A stretch of DNA of 9,029 nucleotides from Pseudomonadota bacterium (GTDB lineage: Bacteria; Pseudomonadota; Gammaproteobacteria; Burkholderiales; Burkholderiaceae_D), in the NCBI GenBank assembly GCA_023435945.1, contig JAEZLB010000355.1, positions 1-9,029 on the forward strand, read 5' to 3'. Both the position numbers and the translations under genes were made by a program. The number at the start of each line of letters is the position of its first letter. Within the stretch, counting starts at the first letter, position 1. Below are positions 6,634 to 9,029 of the stretch, in pieces. Under the pieces are notes generated by a model. That model saw nothing but the letters and a program-made list of their open reading frames with translations, made no database searches and was not told the origin of the DNA.

Positions 6634-7236
6634 TCACGCACATTTGCGTGCCATTGACTCTACTATCGGTATAAATTTTGTATAGAGATAGGGATCGCAC
6701 TTACGTCCGGCTTCATCGGAAAGAATTTCCATGATGCGGTGATGTCCCAGGGCCTGACGATAGGGGCGTGTGGTTGCCATCGCATCGTAGGCGTCGGCCA
6801 GCGCAATGATGCGCGATATCACGGGGATGGCTTCGCCCTGCAAGCCGTCCGGATAACCGGAGCCATTGAATGCTTCGTGATGATGACGAACGATAAGTCC
6901 GATCCGGTCAGCATCTTCCACGTCGATATGGCTCAGGATTTGCTGGCCTAGCGTGGTATGGCTTTGCATGATCTCCCATTCATCCGGCAAAAGGCGTCCC
7001 GGTTTCAGGAGAATGCTGTCTGGCACGCCTAGCTTGCCAATATCGTGCATCGCGGCAGATATGCGCAAGGTGTTCAGCTCGGTCTTGGACAGGCTGCATT
7101 GCCTTCCTAATTCAGTGGCCAGATAGATGACCCGGTTACTATGGGCATTGGTATAACTATCGCGAGCATTCAGCGCGACCATGAGTGTGCGTACTTGAGC
7201 GGCGAGGTCAGAGGGATATATTTCAGATTTAAGCAT
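6634..7236 (-). CDS. Stand-alone HD-GYP domain protein, probable cyclic-di-GMP phosphodiesterase
   Basis: HD-GYP enzymes hydrolyse c-di-GMP with a bi- or trinuclear metal centre. The 200-residue protein is almost only the catalytic domain, without the receiver or sensor module common in the family. Visible motifs are RDSYTNAHSNRV (25-36) with the helix-1 histidine H32, HDIGKLGVPD (64-73) with the HD pair, SH at 92-93, HHHE (118-121), GSGYPDGL (125-132) with the GYP motif, and ADAYDAM-x3-RPYR (147-160) with a metal-site Asp. FNG replaces the common WDG before GYP. It appears active, though this is inferred from motifs. The start is ATG 7236 with no clear ribosome site; an in-frame TAA lies 14 codons upstream with no start codon between. 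It lies between fnr and a GGDEF-EAL gene on the same strand. Confidence 0.9.
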   Translation of the reverse strand: MLKSEIYPSDLAAQVRTLMVALNARDSYTNAHSNRVIYLATELGRQCSLSKTELNTLRISAAMHDIGKLGVPDSILLKPGRLLPDEWEIMQSHTTLGQQILSHIDVEDADRIGLIVRHHHEAFNGSGYPDGLQGEAIPVISRIIALADAYDAMATTRPYRQALGHHRIMEILSDEAGRKCDPYLYTKFIPIVESMARKCA

Positions 7237-7456
7237 TCGAACATCATAGAAACTGCGTTCGACAGAGCCGCCACATTAGAGTCACGTATAACGGCTCCCC
7301 GATTAAGAGAGGTGAGGAGCCGATCTGTCATCCTGCAACAAAAAACAAACTGCGAAAACTATCACATCTTAACGTCTTGGGCTCCACGTGGATTCCAGTC
7401 ATGACAATAAGCTGTGACTTTTATATGTACTGAGAACCGGGCTTATTCTCCTGATC
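7237..7456. other. Intergenic region between the GGDEF-EAL and HD-GYP genes
   Basis: I see no gene in these 220 bases. They include a hairpin at 7292-7322, a perfect 10-bp palindrome TCCACGTGGA (7383-7392) and the short palindrome GTCATGAC (7398-7405). No T-run terminator follows the GGDEF-EAL stop on the - strand, and I could not find a convincing promoter. The length favours separate transcription of the HD-GYP gene, but a joint message is possible. Confidence 0.6.
7292..7322 (-). other. Hairpin upstream of the HD-GYP gene
   Basis: CGGCTCC (7292-7298) and GGAGCCG (7316-7322) form a perfect 7-bp GC-rich stem with a 17-nt loop. It lies 56-86 bases upstream of the HD-GYP start. There is no T-run on either side. 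It could be a leader structure or a remnant terminator; the function is unknown. Confidence 0.4.
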
Positions 7457-9029
7457 TCAATTGACCATCACCCCACCACGACGGTGGGGGCCTTGTGTCC
7501 GTGCTGTCGCAGCATGTGCCGAGAAATGCACGCCTGCAGGCGATTCGAATCCATCCTGGAGCATACGCATCATCGTTTGTCCCGGAACGGGACGGCTGAA
7601 GAAGTAGCCTTGCATCGCATTGCAATTCTCACGCCTGAGCATATCGATCTGGTCCTGGGTTTCCACACCTTCGGCGACTACCTGATAGCCCATCGCGCGA
7701 CCCATCGCAATGACGGCACGCACGATGGCTATGTTGTCTTCGCTGTCATTCAGGTCGGCGATGAAATGCCGGTCTATCTTCAAGGTATCGATCGGAAACT
7801 TGCGCAGGTAGGTGAGGCTGGAATAACCCGTGCCAAAATCGTCAATCGCAATATGCACACCCATATCGCGCAATTGCCTCAGTTTTTCGGCGATCTCATC
7901 CGGCGAATGCATCAGCATACTTTCCGTCAGCTCCAGTTCCAGCCATGCCGGATTGCAGCCGGTTTCCTGTAATGCGGAGCGCACCAGGGCAACCACATCT
8001 TCGCGCAGCTGTCGGGCCGACAGATTGACGGTAATGAACAACGGGCCGATACCCTGCTCATGCCACAAGGCAGCCTGCCGGCAGGCTTCCCGCAACACCC
8101 AGTCTCCTATCTGGACAATCAATCCGCTTTCTTCGGCAATAGGAATAAAAGTATCCGGTCCTATGGCGCTACCATCAGCCGGGTTCCAGCGGATCAGCGC
8201 TTCCGCACCGATCACCGAGCCGGAGTCGGTGCGCACCTGTGGCTGGAAATGCAGGATGAATTCCTGGTTATCCAGCGCATGGCGCAAACCGCTTTCTATC
8301 TTCAAGCGATTCATCAGGGCCTGATTCATGGCTTCCGAATAGAATTCGAAGGTATTCTTGCCCAGCTCCTTGGCGCGGTACATCGCGATGTCCGCATTGC
8401 GCAGCAGGGTTTCGCCGTTTTCGCCATCCTTCGGGAACACGCTGATACCTACGCTGGCCGTGGGCAGGAATTCCACATTCCTGATGGTGATTGGCTGTGC
8501 GATCGCCGTAAGCACCTTGCGTGCCACCGTTGCGACCTGTTCCTCACGCTCGATGTTGTGCAGCAGGATGACAAACTCATCTCCTCCTAAACGGGCGACC
8601 GTGTCGCTGCCGCGCAGCAGGGATTGCAGGCGTTGGCTGATTTCCTTCAGCATCTGGTCGCCTGCTTCGTGGCCCAGGCTGTCATTGACGTCCTTGAAAC
8701 GGTCCAGGTCCAGGAACAACAGGGCGAGCTGGTGCTTGGTGCGCAAGGCAATCTGTGTTGCATAGTGCAGGCGGTCATGCAGCAGCACACGATTGGGCAG
8801 CGTGGTCAGTGCATCGTATTGCGCCATGCGCGCGAGCTCTTCCGCATGGTGTTTGCGCTCCGAGATATCTTCCAGCACCACGATGAAATAGCGTGCGGCA
8901 TCCTGGTTGGCCTTGATACTAGACATCGAAAACTGGGTCCATACATAGTGGCCCAGCTTGTGGCGGTAGCGTTTTTCAATGGAGTAGGAGTCGGCCTCGC
9001 CGCGCAATACCTGTTGCAGCGGCTCGTGG
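7457..9029 (-). CDS. PAS-GGDEF-EAL cyclic-di-GMP synthase/phosphodiesterase (5' end beyond window)
   Basis: The frame is open to the right edge, so the N-terminus is missing; a TTG at 9007 is not a credible start because the preceding codons (HEPLQQV) continue a PAS domain. Residues are numbered from 9007. The end of a PAS/PAC sensor domain (about 1-52, ending VVLEDISERK) precedes a GGDEF domain (about 60-225) with intact GGDEF at 141-145 and an inhibitory RxxD site (R132-D135) five residues before it. The EAL domain (about 235-485) has EAL at 269-271, N328, E362, the DDFGTGYSS loop (389-397), K410 and E446, which are the catalytic residues expected of an active phosphodiesterase. Both activities therefore look possible, with the PAS signal unknown. 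A basic tail of about 25 residues ends the protein. The HD-GYP gene follows downstream. Confidence 0.95.
   Translation of the reverse strand, partial: HEPLQQVLRGEADSYSIEKRYRHKLGHYVWTQFSMSSIKANQDAARYFIVVLEDISERKHHAEELARMAQYDALTTLPNRVLLHDRLHYATQIALRTKHQLALLFLDLDRFKDVNDSLGHEAGDQMLKEISQRLQSLLRGSDTVARLGGDEFVILLHNIEREEQVATVARKVLTAIAQPITIRNVEFLPTASVGISVFPKDGENGETLLRNADIAMYRAKELGKNTFEFYSEAMNQALMNRLKIESGLRHALDNQEFILHFQPQVRTDSGSVIGAEALIRWNPADGSAIGPDTFIPIAEESGLIVQIGDWVLREACRQAALWHEQGIGPLFITVNLSARQLREDVVALVRSALQETGCNPAWLELELTESMLMHSPDEIAEKLRQLRDMGVHIAIDDFGTGYSSLTYLRKFPIDTLKIDRHFIADLNDSEDNIAIVRAVIAMGRAMGYQVVAEGVETQDQIDMLRRENCNAMQGYFFSRPVPGQTMMRMLQDGFESPAGVHFSAHAATARTQGPHRRGGVMVN

Noticed and set aside
6635..6650. 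Hairpin CACGCA/TGCGTG at the end of the HD-GYP gene as a terminator
   Set aside because: The stem is only 6 bp, lies mostly inside the coding end, and no T-run follows on the - strand.
7383..7392. Palindrome TCCACGTGGA as a regulator operator
   Set aside because: A single 10-bp palindrome with no second copy and no known partner is not enough to call an operator.
7484..8765. + strand open frames opposite the GGDEF-EAL gene (7484-7972, 7830-8324, 8060-8590, 8358-8765)
   Set aside because: They overlap each other and a gene with intact catalytic motifs, and show no domain of their own.
9005..9007. TTG as the start of the GGDEF-EAL gene
   Set aside because: The frame stays open to the window edge and the residues upstream continue the PAS domain, so the true start lies outside the window.

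Overview
The window carries a cbb3-type (high O2-affinity) cytochrome c oxidase locus of a proteobacterium with moderate GC. The gene order ccoS - ccoNOQP - ccoG - ccoH, followed by a convergent fnr, is of the kind seen in Betaproteobacteria. That lineage is an inference from gene order and protein style; no rRNA or other taxonomic marker is present.

Layout. Positions 1-45 hold the last codons of an upstream reading frame that looks like the tail of CcoS. Positions 46-396 are a non-coding control region with a cluster of FNR/ANR-type half-sites (one good full box at 323-336) just ahead of ccoN. On the + strand follow ccoN (397-1824), ccoO (1839-2456), ccoQ (2459-2641) and ccoP (2634-3572), tightly spaced or overlapping. 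A 96-bp gap with a long hairpin and an AGCAG-rich repeat leads to ccoG (3669-5075) and ccoH/fixH (5096-5626). A strong bidirectional terminator hairpin (5642-5674) separates these from genes on the - strand: fnr (5729-6508), a stand-alone HD-GYP protein (6634-7236) and a PAS-GGDEF-EAL protein (7457 to beyond the right edge, so its N-terminus is missing).

How it fits together. CcoNOQP is the terminal oxidase. CcoN reduces O2 at a heme b3/CuB centre, and CcoO and CcoP feed it electrons through one and two c-type hemes. CcoG, CcoH and the probable CcoS serve copper handling and assembly. FNR senses low O2 through a [4Fe-4S] cluster, and its recognition helix matches the TTGAT half-sites ahead of ccoN, so the window probably contains both regulator and target. 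The two c-di-GMP genes have all the residues needed to make and break the messenger. Their proximity to fnr suggests, but does not prove, a link between oxygen status and lifestyle switching.

I see no sign of a new defence system, mobile element, CRISPR array or RNA gene. Most of the window is conserved core metabolism; the less explained parts are the half-site cluster, the ccoP-ccoG hairpin/repeat and the c-di-GMP pair.
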